Made by a program: the position numbers and the translations under genes. From NCBI GenBank assembly GCA_944387205.1, contig CALXDZ010000128.1:1-45170 (forward strand): a stretch of 45,170 bases of DNA, read 5' to 3'. The notes beneath the pieces are model-generated. The model searched no databases. It was not told where the DNA came from and saw only the letters and a program-made list of their open reading frames with translations. This document shows positions 24,923 to 33,348 of this stretch, piece after piece. The DNA is from an uncultured Oscillospiraceae bacterium. Its GTDB lineage: Bacteria; Bacillota; Clostridia; Oscillospirales; Oscillospiraceae. Numbering within the stretch: position 1 is the stretch's first letter; each line of letters starts with the position of its first letter.

Positions 24923-25261
24923 TTACAGCTCGCTGAGCTTGTTGTGATCGACGATCTTATACGTCTGTCCGCCAATGAGCACCAAAGCGTAGTTGGTGTC
25001 GGCGCCATTGTCGTAGTCCACAGTGACACCGTCCACCACATGGACCTTCTCAAAGCCGCCGATGCCCACATCTAAAAGGCCCCAGCCATTGGCCTCCTGG
25101 GGCGTATCGCCCACACGGGTCTCGGCGATCTCCTGGGCGGTCAGCTGATTTTTGCCCTCCACCAGGCGGACGTTGACGCCGATCTCCTTGAGTTTTCCAT
25201 TGGCCTCCTGGGCGGTCAGTTCTCCCTTGGTGTAGGCTCGGATGATATCGTTGGTTTTCAT
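24923..25261 (-). CDS. Small protein of the lysis cassette, unknown function
   Basis: A 112-residue soluble protein starting at ATG 25261 with AGGAG 9 bases upstream. The first part contains two related helical segments, GELTAQEANGKLKEIG (about 14-29) and NQLTAQEIAETR (about 38-49); the second part (about 60-112) is beta-rich with DYDNGADTNYALVLIGGQTYKIVDHNK. I do not recognise a family. Its place just before a holin and endolysin is where phages encode small tail or lysis-associated proteins, but no function is claimed. The longer reading frame to 25465 lacks a ribosome site and is taken as leader. Confidence 0.75.
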   Translation of the reverse strand: MKTNDIIRAYTKGELTAQEANGKLKEIGVNVRLVEGKNQLTAQEIAETRVGDTPQEANGWGLLDVGIGGFEKVHVVDGVTVDYDNGADTNYALVLIGGQTYKIVDHNKLSEL

Positions 25262-25500
25262 TTCAAAACTCCTCTCTTTTCTTTCGTTTAAATTAGGGTG
25301 CTTCCCCAGCACTGCTCTCTCCGACAGCCTTGGAAGACTGGTTCTTCCCTTTTCTCCACCGGAAAAACCCCGGACAGAGCCCCCCTTTGTTCCGTCTATC
25401 CTATGCCGCCGCAGCCTTGGCCGTGCCGGAAAGCACTCCCCTTTGTAGGCGTCCAGGGGAGCCAATGGTGTACTCTTTTATGCAACGTACAGCCCACAGA
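25262..25500 (-). promoter_or_regulatory. Upstream region of the lysis cassette with possible sigma-K promoter
   Basis: This gap has no convincing sigma-A promoter. On the minus strand it contains GCAC (complement of 25423-25426), then 17 bases after its AC, then CATAGGATA (complement of 25397-25405). This fits the sigma-K consensus AC-N16/17-CATANNNTA. The leader also has a hairpin GTGCT/AGCAC near 25293-25307 and a CTCCCCT/AGGGGAG pair near 25435-25460. The promoter call rests on consensus match alone. Confidence 0.35.
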
Positions 25501-25502
25501 GC

Positions 25503-25536
25503 AAAAAAGAGGACGCCTAGAAGGCGTCCTCTTTTG
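25503..25536 (-). terminator. Terminator of the patatin-like gene
   Basis: AAAAGAGGACGCCT / AGGCGTCCTCTTTT stem with an AGA loop and A/T tracts, just downstream of the patatin-like gene on the minus strand. Confidence 0.85.
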
Positions 25537-25543
25537 TCTGCAC

Positions 25544-26410
25544 TCACTTATTAAGATATTCCAGCATGGCCGGCAGCCGTTCTTCTGCCATATGCCGCCC
25601 CTCTTCATACAGAGCCTTGAGCTTTCCCACGTCCTTTTCCACCCGGGAGACCTGCACCGGTCCCCTTGGCCGGATCACAAAGATGCGGCCCGACCGTTCC
25701 AGGCGGTTGATCTGGGCGTGGAGCTCGTTGTAGCGCACCGGCAGCAGCCGCAGCGCCTCCACCAGCAGCGGCCAGTCCCGATACTTCTGCTGATACAGAC
25801 GCAGCATGGTCCAGCCCACCGGCTTCTTCCGATAGCCCTTCTGACGGGTCAGTACCACTACAATCTTCTCGTATCCCTGTTCTATGGCCCAATCCACCGG
25901 TACTGCGGAGGCCACGCCGCCGTCCAGGCAGTGGCGGCCGTCCACCTCCACCATGGGAGACATGAGCGGGATGCTGCAGGAGGCCCGAGCAGCCATCAGG
26001 ATGTCCTCTGAGACACCCTTCTCATGGGCTACTAACTCACCTGTGCGGCAGTCGGTGGAAAAGGCCACATACCGCTGGGGAGAATTGTAAAAGGTGTCAT
26101 AGTCCAGAGGCAGCAGTTCCTGACTCAGCTCGCCAAAGAGGAAGTCAAAGTTGAACACCGACTTGTTCTTCACAAAGCTCTCCAGGCCCATGTAGCGCTT
26201 GTCGTTGACATAATCCAAATTCACCTGGGCAGTACGCCCCGGCTGGCGCGCTACATAGTTGATGCCGCACAGGGAGCCAGCAGAGACACCACCCACACAG
26301 GGGAAGGTGATCTCCCGCTCCATCATCACATCCAGCACGCCGGCGGTGAACAGGCACCGCAGCGAGCCGCCCTGCAGCATCAGTGCCGCGCTCTTTGGCA
26401 TTTCAAACAT
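25544..26410 (-). CDS. Patatin-like phospholipase
   Basis: A 288-residue patatin-domain acyl hydrolase. The oxyanion loop appears as MLQGGSLRCLFTAGVLD (residues about 10-26), the nucleophile elbow as GVSAGSL with the catalytic serine near 45, and the dyad aspartate in DGGVASAVPV near 160. This is the bacterial RssA/YlbK-like type with a C-terminal extension (about 200-288), and probably acts on membrane or dietary lipids in the cytoplasm; the substrate is unknown. The ATG at 26410 is chosen over 26434 because AAGGAG lies just upstream. It is 70 bases after glnS on the same strand. Confidence 0.9.
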   Translation of the reverse strand: MFEMPKSAALMLQGGSLRCLFTAGVLDVMMEREITFPCVGGVSAGSLCGINYVARQPGRTAQVNLDYVNDKRYMGLESFVKNKSVFNFDFLFGELSQELLPLDYDTFYNSPQRYVAFSTDCRTGELVAHEKGVSEDILMAARASCSIPLMSPMVEVDGRHCLDGGVASAVPVDWAIEQGYEKIVVVLTRQKGYRKKPVGWTMLRLYQQKYRDWPLLVEALRLLPVRYNELHAQINRLERSGRIFVIRPRGPVQVSRVEKDVGKLKALYEEGRHMAEERLPAMLEYLNK

Positions 26411-26480
26411 GAATCCACTCCTTCTTCCGCGCATGGCAAAGGGAAAAGAGAGGCCGAAACAACAGCCTCTCTCCCCTGCT

Positions 26481-28181
26481 TTACTTTTTGAAGCTGTCCT
26501 TCAAAGACACACTCCGGTTGAACACCAGATGTCCCGGACGAGAATCCTTGTTGTCCAGGCAGAAATAACCCAGACGCATGAACTGATAGCTCCTGGGAGC
26601 CTGGGCGTCGGCCAGCCCCGCCTCCACCTTGCAATCCGTCAGAATCTCCAGGGATTTCGGGTTGACATAATCTAAGAAATTCTTGTCCGCTCCGTCAGGA
26701 TCAGGATCCGTGAAGAGATTTTCATAGAGCCGCACCTCGGCGTTGACAGCGGTGTTGGCATCCACCCAGTGGATGGTGGCGCCCTTCACTTTTCTGCCGT
26801 CGGCAGGATCGCCGCCCCGGCTGTCCGGATCATAGGTAGCCAGAACTTCGGTGACGTTCCCGTTCTCGTCCTTGACGCAGCCGGTGCAGGTGATAAGGTA
26901 GGCACCCTTCAGGCGGCACTCGGGACCGCCTGGGAACAGGCGCTTGTACTTGGGCACAGGGGTCTCCAGGAAGTCGTCCGCCTCGATCCACAGATTGCGG
27001 GAGAAGGAGATCTCCCGGGTGCCGGCGGCAGGATCCACGGGGTTATTTTCCACTGTGACCATCTCGCTCTGTCCCTCAGGGTAGTTGGTGATGGTCAGCT
27101 TGATGGGCCGGATCACCGCCATGGTCCGCTGCGCCGTCTCGTTGAGGTCCTCCCGCAGGCAGTGCTCCAGGAAGGCGTACTCCACGGTAGAGTCCACCTT
27201 GGCCACACCGATGCGCTCGCAGAAATTGCGGATGGAGCGAGGGGTGTAGCCCCGGCGACGCAGACCGCAGAGGGTAGGCATCCGGGGATCGTCCCATCCG
27301 GAGACATACTTCTCCTCCACCAACTGACGGAGCTTGCGCTTGCTCATTACGGTGTAGTTGATGCCCAGCCGGGCGAACTCGATCTGCCGGGGCTTGGCGG
27401 GCAGATCGCAGTGCTCCACCACCCAGTTGTACAGAGGACGGTGGGCCTCAAACTCCAGGGAGCACAGGGAATGGGTGATGTGCTCCATAGCGTCCTCGAT
27501 GGGGTGGGCAAAGTCATACATGGGATAGATGCACCACTTGTCCCCGGTGCGGTGATGGGTCATGTGATTGATGCGGTAAATCACCGGGTCCCGCATATTG
27601 AAGTTGCCGGAAGCCAGGTCGATCTTGGCCCGGAGGGTCATCCGGCCATTTTCAAACTCGCCGGCCTTCATGCGGCGGAACAGATCCAGGCTCTCCTCCA
27701 CAGGACGGTCCCGGTAGGGACTCACTGCCGGGTGGGTCAGGTCGCCCCGCATTTCCCGCATCTGCTCGGGAGTCAGCTCGCAGACATAGGCCAGGCCCTT
27801 TCGGATCAGGTCCTCGGCACACTCATACATTTTATCAAAATAGTCGGAGGCATAGTAAAACCGGTCGTCCCAGGTAAAGCCCAGCCAGCGGATATCCTCC
27901 TGGATGGCGTCCACATATTCGGTGTCCTCTTTGGTGGGGTTGGTGTCGTCCATCCGCAGATTGCACATGCCGCGGAACTTCTCCGCCATGCCAAAGTCGA
28001 TGGTCAAAGCCTTGCAGTGTCCGATGTGCAGATAGCCGTTGGGCTCAGGGGGAAAGCGGGTGTGAACCGTCATGCCCTGGAACTGGCCGCCCTCCGCAAT
28101 GTCTTCTTCGATGAATGCCTGAATAAAGTTCTTGCCTTCCGACGGCTCCTCCGTCAGGGGGGTCTTGATGTTCTCAGCCAA
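26481..28181 (-). CDS. glnS: Glutaminyl-tRNA synthetase
   Basis: This 566-residue class I synthetase charges tRNA-Gln directly. The HIGH motif is in [14 protein letters not shown] (His52, His55), the KMSKS-type motif is VMSKR (278-282), and the DDTNPTKE and [12 protein letters not shown] blocks match GlnRS/GluRS. The C-terminal anticodon-binding beta-barrels (about 340-560) include [12 protein letters not shown]-like residues. Most Firmicutes make Gln-tRNA by the GatCAB route; Clostridia with glnS are thought to have acquired it. The start is TTG at 28181, with AAGGAAGG 7 bases upstream; an in-frame ATG (residue 36) would remove a conserved part. Confidence 0.95.
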   Translation of the reverse strand: MAENIKTPLTEEPSEGKNFIQAFIEEDIAEGGQFQGMTVHTRFPPEPNGYLHIGHCKALTIDFGMAEKFRGMCNLRMDDTNPTKEDTEYVDAIQEDIRWLGFTWDDRFYYASDYFDKMYECAEDLIRKGLAYVCELTPEQMREMRGDLTHPAVSPYRDRPVEESLDLFRRMKAGEFENGRMTLRAKIDLASGNFNMRDPVIYRINHMTHHRTGDKWCIYPMYDFAHPIEDAMEHITHSLCSLEFEAHRPLYNWVVEHCDLPAKPRQIEFARLGINYTVMSKRKLRQLVEEKYVSGWDDPRMPTLCGLRRRGYTPRSIRNFCERIGVAKVDSTVEYAFLEHCLREDLNETAQRTMAVIRPIKLTITNYPEGQSEMVTVENNPVDPAAGTREISFSRNLWIEADDFLETPVPKYKRLFPGGPECRLKGAYLITCTGCVKDENGNVTEVLATYDPDSRGGDPADGRKVKGATIHWVDANTAVNAEVRLYENLFTDPDPDGADKNFLDYVNPKSLEILTDCKVEAGLADAQAPRSYQFMRLGYFCLDNKDSRPGHLVFNRSVSLKDSFKK

Positions 28182-28252
28182 AACGATTCCTTCCTTTCTT
28201 CCTCTTCAAGTGCCGATTCTTCGCGCTCCGGCGCAAAAAAACATGGGAATTT

Positions 28253-28281
28253 ATTATATCGTAATTTCAGAGAAAAAACAA
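28253..28281 (-). promoter_or_regulatory. Promoter of glnS
   Basis: On the minus strand TTGTTT (complement of 28276-28281), 17 bases, TATAAT (complement of 28253-28258). The transcript would carry a leader of about 65 bases. Confidence 0.7.
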
Positions 28282-28408
28282 GGTCTTTGCCCTGCTTTCT
28301 CTCATTGCGTGCTTTCTCTCATTGCCGCGGCTTTTCTCCCCCCTTCTCTCCCTTCGCTATTTCATCAGCTTGCTTCTTTCCGCCGTTTTCTCCGGGCTAA
28401 GTAGGGGA

Positions 28409-28437
28409 TTCACAGAAAATATCCCTGGGTGTATAAT
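28409..28437 (+). promoter_or_regulatory. Promoter of the cardiolipin synthase gene
   Basis: TTCACA (28409-28414), 17 bases, TATAAT (28432-28437), 35 bases before the ATG. Confidence 0.65.
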
Positions 28438-28471
28438 AAAAAATACATTTCATCCGAGGAAAGGAAGCGCT

Positions 28472-30010
28472 ATGAAAAAGTCCCTTTTTCGCATTGCTTT
28501 AAGCAAGCTTTTGTATGTCATTCTCTTCGTGTCCATTCAGGTGGCGGCCCTGGTGGTCATGTTCCTCTTCTTCCAGGAGAAATTTGCCTATTTTTACGCC
28601 GTCTGCATTCTCTTTTCCCTGGCCGCTGCCCTCCACATCATTAACAGCGAGCGCAATCCGGCCTACAAGATTGCCTGGCTCATTCCGCTGCTTCTGGTCC
28701 CCATCTTCGGCGGTCCCCTTTATGCCATCTTTGGCAAAATCCATCCCACCCGCCGTGAGATTCAAAGTCTTCGCCAGGTGCTGCATCAGACCGCAGAAGC
28801 GCTCCGGGATGAAAATGCAGGTCTGGAACAGCTGTCCCAAGTGGTGCCAGAGGCGCTGCCACATGCCCGCTATATCCAAACTGCCGCGGCCGTTCCCCCC
28901 TATTTCCGGACGGATACCCAATACTATCCCCTGGGGGAGGAAATGTTTACCGCCATGTGTCAAGAGTTGGAGGGTGCCGAACGGTTTATCTTTCTGGAGT
29001 ACTTCATCATCCATGAGGGGACCATGTGGAACACCATTCTGGAGATCCTGGAGCGAAAGGCTCGGGAAGGCGTAGAGGTCCGGGTCATGTTCGACGACAT
29101 GGGAAGTCTTCTGACCTTGCCCCGGCACTATGAGCGGCAGCTGCGCCAAAAAGGCCTCCAGGCCTGTGTGTTCAACCCCTTTCACAGCATCCTCTCCTCC
29201 CGCTTCAACAATCGGGATCACCGGAAGATCTGCGTGGTGGACGGCACCGTGGGCTTTACCGGCGGCATCAACCTGGCAGATGAGTACATCAACGCAGTGG
29301 AAGTCCATGGCCACTGGAAGGACGGCGGCGTGCGGCTGCGGGGCGACGCAGTGTGGAGCCTGACGGTAATGTTCCTGGCCATGTGGGATTTTGTGTGCGG
29401 CAAGTCGGAGGATTTTTCCCGTTTCCGCGGTGACCCGCAGGTCCTCTCCGCCGTTCTTCCGGACGGGTTCGTTCAGCCTTACACGGACATGCCTTTAGAC
29501 CGGGAAAATGTGGGAGAAAATGTCTACCTGAACCTCATCAATCGGGCCCAAACCTCCATCTGCATCACTACACCCTATCTGATTCTGGACAACGAGACCA
29601 TCACCGCCCTCCAGACTGCCGCCAAAAGCGGTGTGGACGTGCAGATCATCACCCCTTATGTGCCCGACAAGAAGTATGTCCAATTTCTGACTCGCTCCAA
29701 CTATGAGGCACTGCTGCGGGACGGAGTGCGCATCTACGAATATACCCCTGGCTTTATCCACATGAAGAACTGCATCTGCGACAGCAAGTACGCCGTGGTG
29801 GGCACCATCAATTTTGACTACCGCAGTCTCTACCTCCACTTTGAGTGTGCCGCCTGGATGTGCAACAGCAAGGCGGTGGGGCAGGTGCAGGAGGATTTTG
29901 AACAAACGCTTGCCCTTTCCCGGGAAGTTACACTGGACTCCATGCAGCAGCTGGGATTCATCAAACGGCTGCTGCTGAGCATCCTGCGGGTGTTCTCTCC
30001 CCTGTTCTGA
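28472..30010 (+). CDS. cls: Cardiolipin synthase
   Basis: A 512-residue membrane phospholipase-D-family enzyme that condenses phosphatidylglycerol into cardiolipin. Two to three N-terminal membrane segments (about 10-30, 35-50, 65-85) precede two catalytic HxKx4D motifs: His250 and Lys252 in NRDHRKICVVD, and His430 and Lys432 in IHMKNCICD. The nearby GFTGGINLADEY and GTINFDYRSLYLHFE are standard flanking blocks. ATG at 28472 follows GAGGAAAGGAAGCGCT; in-frame upstream codons lack a ribosome site. It is convergent with rplL and ended at 30029-30062. Confidence 0.95.
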   Translation: MKKSLFRIALSKLLYVILFVSIQVAALVVMFLFFQEKFAYFYAVCILFSLAAALHIINSERNPAYKIAWLIPLLLVPIFGGPLYAIFGKIHPTRREIQSLRQVLHQTAEALRDENAGLEQLSQVVPEALPHARYIQTAAAVPPYFRTDTQYYPLGEEMFTAMCQELEGAERFIFLEYFIIHEGTMWNTILEILERKAREGVEVRVMFDDMGSLLTLPRHYERQLRQKGLQACVFNPFHSILSSRFNNRDHRKICVVDGTVGFTGGINLADEYINAVEVHGHWKDGGVRLRGDAVWSLTVMFLAMWDFVCGKSEDFSRFRGDPQVLSAVLPDGFVQPYTDMPLDRENVGENVYLNLINRAQTSICITTPYLILDNETITALQTAAKSGVDVQIITPYVPDKKYVQFLTRSNYEALLRDGVRIYEYTPGFIHMKNCICDSKYAVVGTINFDYRSLYLHFECAAWMCNSKAVGQVQEDFEQTLALSREVTLDSMQQLGFIKRLLLSILRVFSPLF

Positions 30011-30028
30011 CCGATGCCTTTTTTGCAG

Positions 30029-30062
30029 AAAAAAAGCGCATGGCTCTCGCCATGCGCTTTTT
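30029..30062 (+). terminator. Terminator shared by cls and rplL
   Basis: AAAAAGCGCATGGC / GCCATGCGCTTTTTT with a TCTC loop. A and T tracts on opposite sides suggest it works in both directions, ending cls on + and the rplJ-rplL transcript on -. Confidence 0.88.
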
Positions 30063-30083
30063 TATGGACCGTTTGAGCGGATC

Positions 30084-30458
30084 TTACTTCAGCTCGACCT
30101 TGGCACCGGCCTCTTCCAGCTGCTTCTTCAGCTCCTCGGCCTCGTCCTTGGACACGCCCTCCTTCAGGGTCTTGGGAGCACCCTCGACAGTGGCCTTGGC
30201 CTCAGCCAGGCCCTGGCCAGTGATCTCACGGACGACCTTGATGACCTTGATCTTGGCAGCGGCATCGAAGCCGGTCAGGACCACGTCAAAGTCGGTCTTC
30301 TCCTCAGCAGCGGGAGCAGCAGCGCCGCCGGCAGCGGGAGCAGCCATAGCAGCGGCGGAAACGCCGAACTCTTCCTCCAGAGCGTGAACCAGCTCGCTCA
30401 GCTCCAGAACGGTCAGGCCCTTGATCTCTTCGATCATAGCGGTAACTTTCTCAGACAT
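30084..30458 (-). CDS. rplL: 50S ribosomal protein L7/L12
   Basis: The 124-residue stalk protein that recruits translation factors. An N-terminal dimerisation helix region ([20 protein letters not shown]) is followed by an Ala/Gly-rich hinge (residues about 38-50) and the C-terminal domain with [10 protein letters not shown]-like start, [20 protein letters not shown] and [23 protein letters not shown] at 30458 has AGGAGG upstream. It is the last gene of the cluster: no rpoB follows. Confidence 0.98.
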   Translation of the reverse strand: MSEKVTAMIEEIKGLTVLELSELVHALEEEFGVSAAAMAAPAAGGAAAPAAEEKTDFDVVLTGFDAAAKIKVIKVVREITGQGLAEAKATVEGAPKTLKEGVSKDEAEELKKQLEEAGAKVELK

Positions 30459-30503
30459 TGTATTTGCCTCCTAATTCAAGATAATTTTAAATCGGTAAGC
30501 TGC

Positions 30504-31046
30504 TTATTCGGCAGCGGGAGCGGCCTCTGCCGCAGGAGCTTCTGCGCCGCCTTCCATCTTCTCGGCGATCTGCTTGATGACGCAGGCCAGACCGGAAATG
30601 GGGGCCAGCATGGTGCCCAGGACCTGCGCCTGCAGGACAGGCAGAGCGGGAATGGAAGCCAGGGAGTTGATGGTCTCCATAGAGATCACCTTGCCATCCA
30701 TGAAGCCGCCCTTGATCTCGAACTTGCCATCCAGCTTCTTGGCAAAGCCGGAAATGACACGGGCAGGAGCCACGGGGTCATTCTCGCACACAGCCAGAGA
30801 AGTGGTGCCGTTGAGCAGATCATCCAGCTCGTTCAGGCCGGTGTTGTTCAGGGCGAACCGGAGCAGGGTGTTCTTCACCACGGCGTAGTCCACCTCGTTC
30901 TCGCGGCACTCTCTGCGCAGCGCGGTGTCCTCGGCCACCGTGATGCCCTTGTAGTCCACGATGACGCCGGCGGCGGACTTCTGCAGCTTCTCGGTCAGCG
31001 CAGCAACGATGGCCTGCTTTTCACTGAGAACTTTTGCGTTAGGCAT
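30504..31046 (-). CDS. rplJ: 50S ribosomal protein L10
   Basis: The 180-residue base of the ribosomal stalk, binding 23S rRNA through its N-terminal domain and L7/L12 dimers through its C-terminal helix. Seen here: LSEKQAIVAALTEKLQKSAAGVIVDYKG at the start, VVKNTLLRFAL, and an Ala-rich acidic tail (EGGAEAPAAEAAPAAE) somewhat longer than in model species. ATG at 31046 follows CTGGAGGTG. Its leader contains an L10 autoregulation element and a terminator-like hairpin. Confidence 0.97.
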   Translation of the reverse strand: MPNAKVLSEKQAIVAALTEKLQKSAAGVIVDYKGITVAEDTALRRECRENEVDYAVVKNTLLRFALNNTGLNELDDLLNGTTSLAVCENDPVAPARVISGFAKKLDGKFEIKGGFMDGKVISMETINSLASIPALPVLQAQVLGTMLAPISGLACVIKQIAEKMEGGAEAPAAEAAPAAE

Positions 31047-31094
31047 TGTTTGGTTTCACCTCCAGAGATTTGTCGGTGCGTTCAAAAAAGGAAA

Positions 31095-31126
31095 GCCGTC
31101 CCTGCGACAAAAGACGCAAGGACGGC
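31095..31126 (-). terminator. Attenuator-like terminator in the rplJ leader
   Basis: On the minus strand GCCGTCCTTGCG / CGCAGGGACGGC forms a 12-bp stem (with a G-U/G-C variation) with loop TCTTTTGT, followed by TTTCCTTTTTT. It lies between the L10 leader and the rplJ ribosome site, so it can reduce read-through into rplJ-rplL. Confidence 0.75.
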
Positions 31127-31129
31127 GTA

Positions 31130-31200
31130 GCAATCTTACGATTTGCTGTCCTCGGCAGGACTTACGGAGTTTCCCCCACCTGCTGTCTTTGGAACGCATC
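31130..31200 (-). promoter_or_regulatory. L10 (rplJ) leader element
   Basis: Minus-strand leader containing CCAAAGACAGCAGGTG, GAAACTCCGTAAGTCCTGCCGAGGACAGC, in the order and spacing of the conserved ribosomal protein L10 leader (GACAG-AGGTG ... TAAG-CCTGCCGAGG). L10-(L12)4 binds this structure to repress its own synthesis. Recognition is by pattern; covariance scoring was not possible. Confidence 0.8.
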
Positions 31201-31204
31201 TGGT

Positions 31205-31234
31205 ATTATATCAGGCTTCGACAGGTTCTGTCAA
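31205..31234 (-). promoter_or_regulatory. Promoter of rplJ-rplL
   Basis: On the minus strand TTGACA (complement of 31229-31234), 18 bases, TATAAT (complement of 31205-31210), directly upstream of the L10 leader. This gives rplJL its own promoter apart from the rplKA transcript. Confidence 0.8.
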
Positions 31235-31259
31235 GCGAGATATCAAATTTTTTGCGATA

Positions 31260-31949
31260 TCAGATCTTGGCTGCGTTCATGCGCACGCCGGGGCCCATGG
31301 TGGAGGCGGCGACGCAGCTTCTGATATACTGGCCCTTGGCGGCAGCGGGCTTGGCCTTGATGATGGCGCCCATGAGAGCGTTGTAGTTCTCAGCCAGCTT
31401 CTCGGGGCCGAAGGACACCTTGCCGATGGGGCAGTGGATGATGTTGGTCTTGTCCAGACGGTACTCGATCTTACCGGCCTTGACTTCCTTGACAGCCTTG
31501 GCCACATCGGGGGTCACGGTACCAGCCTTGGGGGAGGGCATCAAGCCCTTGGGGCCCAGGACCTTACCCAGACGGCCCACAACGCCCATCATGTCGGGGC
31601 TGGCGACCACCACGTCAAACTCGAACCAGTTTTCCTTCTGGATCTTTTCCACCAGATCCATATCACCCACATAGTCAGCGCCGGCCTCGCGGGCAGCATC
31701 GGCCTTGTCGCCCTTGGCAAACACCAGGACGCGGACGCTCTTACCGGTACCGTGGGGCAGCACGATGGCGCCACGGACCTGCTGATCGGCGTGACGGGAG
31801 TCAACGCCCAGCTTCACATGCAGCTCGACGGTCTCGTCGAACTTAGCGGTAGCGGTCTTGCAGATCAGAGCGAAACCCTCAGCAGCATCGTACAGAGTGT
31901 TCTTGTCGATCTGCTTGGCGCTCTCTTTATATTTCTTGCCTCTAAACAA
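31260..31949 (-). CDS. rplA: 50S ribosomal protein L1
   Basis: The 229-residue L1-stalk protein, binding 23S rRNA and helping release of deacylated tRNA. Family blocks: [34 protein letters not shown] split over residues about 37-70, [18 protein letters not shown] near 123-140 and [11 protein letters not shown]-like residues [11 protein letters not shown] near 173-183. The start is TTG at 31949, with GGAGG 8 bases upstream; no ATG is better placed. It is 72 bases after rplK. Confidence 0.97.
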   Translation of the reverse strand: MFRGKKYKESAKQIDKNTLYDAAEGFALICKTATAKFDETVELHVKLGVDSRHADQQVRGAIVLPHGTGKSVRVLVFAKGDKADAAREAGADYVGDMDLVEKIQKENWFEFDVVVASPDMMGVVGRLGKVLGPKGLMPSPKAGTVTPDVAKAVKEVKAGKIEYRLDKTNIIHCPIGKVSFGPEKLAENYNALMGAIIKAKPAAAKGQYIRSCVAASTMGPGVRMNAAKI

Positions 31950-32021
31950 TGTTATTTCCTCCTCATAGTGGTTCTTCGGACTCTATCCTCCCACTGTATT
32001 CGGCGACAGCGGAGCTGTCCC

Positions 32022-32447
32022 TCAGTCGCCCACAACAACGCCCATGGAACGGGCGGTACCGGCGATCATGCTCATAGCGGCTTCCAGGCTGGCAGCATTC
32101 AGATCGCGCATCTTCAGCTCAGCGATCTTCTGCACAGAGGCTTTGGAAATGGTGGCCACCTTGGTCTTGTTGGGCACGCCGGAGCCGGACTCGATGTTGC
32201 ATTCCTTCTTGATGAGGACAGCAGCCGGGGGCGTCTTGGTGATGAAGGAGAAGGAGCGGTCGGCATACACCGTGATGACCACAGGGATGATCATGCCCAT
32301 GTCGTTTTTGGTGCGCTCGTTGAACTCCTTGGTAAACGCAGCGATGTTCACACCGTGCTGGCCCAGAGCGGGGCCCACGGGGGGTGCGGGGGTTGCTTTG
32401 CCTGCGGGGATCTGCAGCTTCACATAGCCTGTAATTTTCTGTGCCAC
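32022..32447 (-). CDS. rplK: 50S ribosomal protein L11
   Basis: The 141-residue GTPase-centre protein. It starts [34 protein letters not shown], with the Pro-rich [11 protein letters not shown] (about 19-29) typical of L11, and ends with the rRNA-binding domain including [10 protein letters not shown]. Start codon is GTG at 32447, with GGAGG 9 bases upstream. Confidence 0.98.
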   Translation of the reverse strand: MAQKITGYVKLQIPAGKATPAPPVGPALGQHGVNIAAFTKEFNERTKNDMGMIIPVVITVYADRSFSFITKTPPAAVLIKKECNIESGSGVPNKTKVATISKASVQKIAELKMRDLNAASLEAAMSMIAGTARSMGVVVGD

Positions 32448-32567
32448 GAAGTAGCACCTCCTATTAAAGATGTGGTGACGGCCGTCTCACGGTCGTCTTT
32501 GGCGGAGCCAATGGCTCCTCCCACTTGCGCCGGATCTTCTCCGGCCTGACGCCAAAGGGGCGCCGGA

Positions 32568-33095
32568 TCAGTCGATGACCTCCACCTGGTCCAGCTCCAG
32601 CTCGACCGGGGTCTCGCGACCGAACATGGAGACCACCACACGGACCTTGTTCTTGTCCGCGTCGATCTCCTCCACGACACCGGTGAAGCTCTCCAGAGGG
32701 CCGTCCACGATCTTGACGTTGTCGCCCACGTTGTACTGCACCACGATCTCGTGCTTTTCCATTCCCAGGGCCAGGACCTCGTCCTCGGTCAGGGGAGTGG
32801 GATTATTTGCGTTGGAGCCAACGAAGCCGGTCACGCCGCGGACGTTGCGGACCATGTGCCAGGTGTCGTCGGTAAGGACCATCTTAATGAGGACATAGCC
32901 GGGGAATACCTTCCGTTCCACTTCCTTGGAAGCGCCGGAATCGGTCACCTCGGTTACCGTCTCCAGAGGGATCTGCATATCCAGAATCATGTCCTCCAGG
33001 TGACGATTGGCCACGACCTTCTCGATGGCGGTCTTTACGGCATTTTCATAGCCGGAATAGGTATGCACTACATACCACTTTGCGCTGTCAGCCAT
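32568..33095 (-). CDS. nusG: Transcription elongation/termination factor NusG
   Basis: A 175-residue factor with the NGN domain (WYVVHTYSGYENAVK, then FPGYVLIKMVLTDDTWHMVRNVRGVTGFVG near 64-95) and the C-terminal KOW domain (VGDNVKIVDGPLESFTGVVEEID near 122-144). It binds RNA polymerase and influences pausing and Rho action. ATG at 33095 follows GAGGTGAAGAG. It is 11 bases after secE. Confidence 0.98.
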   Translation of the reverse strand: MADSAKWYVVHTYSGYENAVKTAIEKVVANRHLEDMILDMQIPLETVTEVTDSGASKEVERKVFPGYVLIKMVLTDDTWHMVRNVRGVTGFVGSNANNPTPLTEDEVLALGMEKHEIVVQYNVGDNVKIVDGPLESFTGVVEEIDADKNKVRVVVSMFGRETPVELELDQVEVID

Positions 33096-33106
33096 CTCTC
33101 TTCACC

Positions 33107-33322
33107 TCAGGCGCCGAAGGCGCTGATGAGCAGATGCACGGCTTCCACCGCAACATAGTCGAAGACCCAGATGCACACACCGATGGCCAAAGAGCACAGA
33201 AGCACCGTGCCGGTGTTCTTGATCACGGTCTGCCGGTTGGGCCATACGATCTTCTTCAGCTCGCTTTTCATCTCACGAAGCCAGCGGCCCCGCGTCTTCT
33301 TGACCTTCTTTTCTTCCGCCAT
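33107..33322 (-). CDS. secE: Preprotein translocase subunit SecE
   Basis: The 71-residue essential SecYEG subunit. It has the conserved amphipathic helix RWLREMKSELKKIVWPNRQTVIKNT and one membrane segment (about 42-62). Two ATG codons, 33328 and 33322, are close; 33322 (MAEEKK) is preferred for spacing from AAAGGG, though the earlier one is possible. Order rpmG-secE-nusG-rplK-rplA is the usual bacterial one. Confidence 0.96.
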   Translation of the reverse strand: MAEEKKVKKTRGRWLREMKSELKKIVWPNRQTVIKNTGTVLLCSLAIGVCIWVFDYVAVEAVHLLISAFGA

Positions 33323-33348
33323 AGTCATTCGCCCTTTCTTATCCTAAC

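Noticed and set aside
25262-25500. Cyclic-di-GMP or other known riboswitch upstream of the lysis cassette
   Set aside because: Hairpins are present but none of the conserved riboswitch core sequences could be matched.
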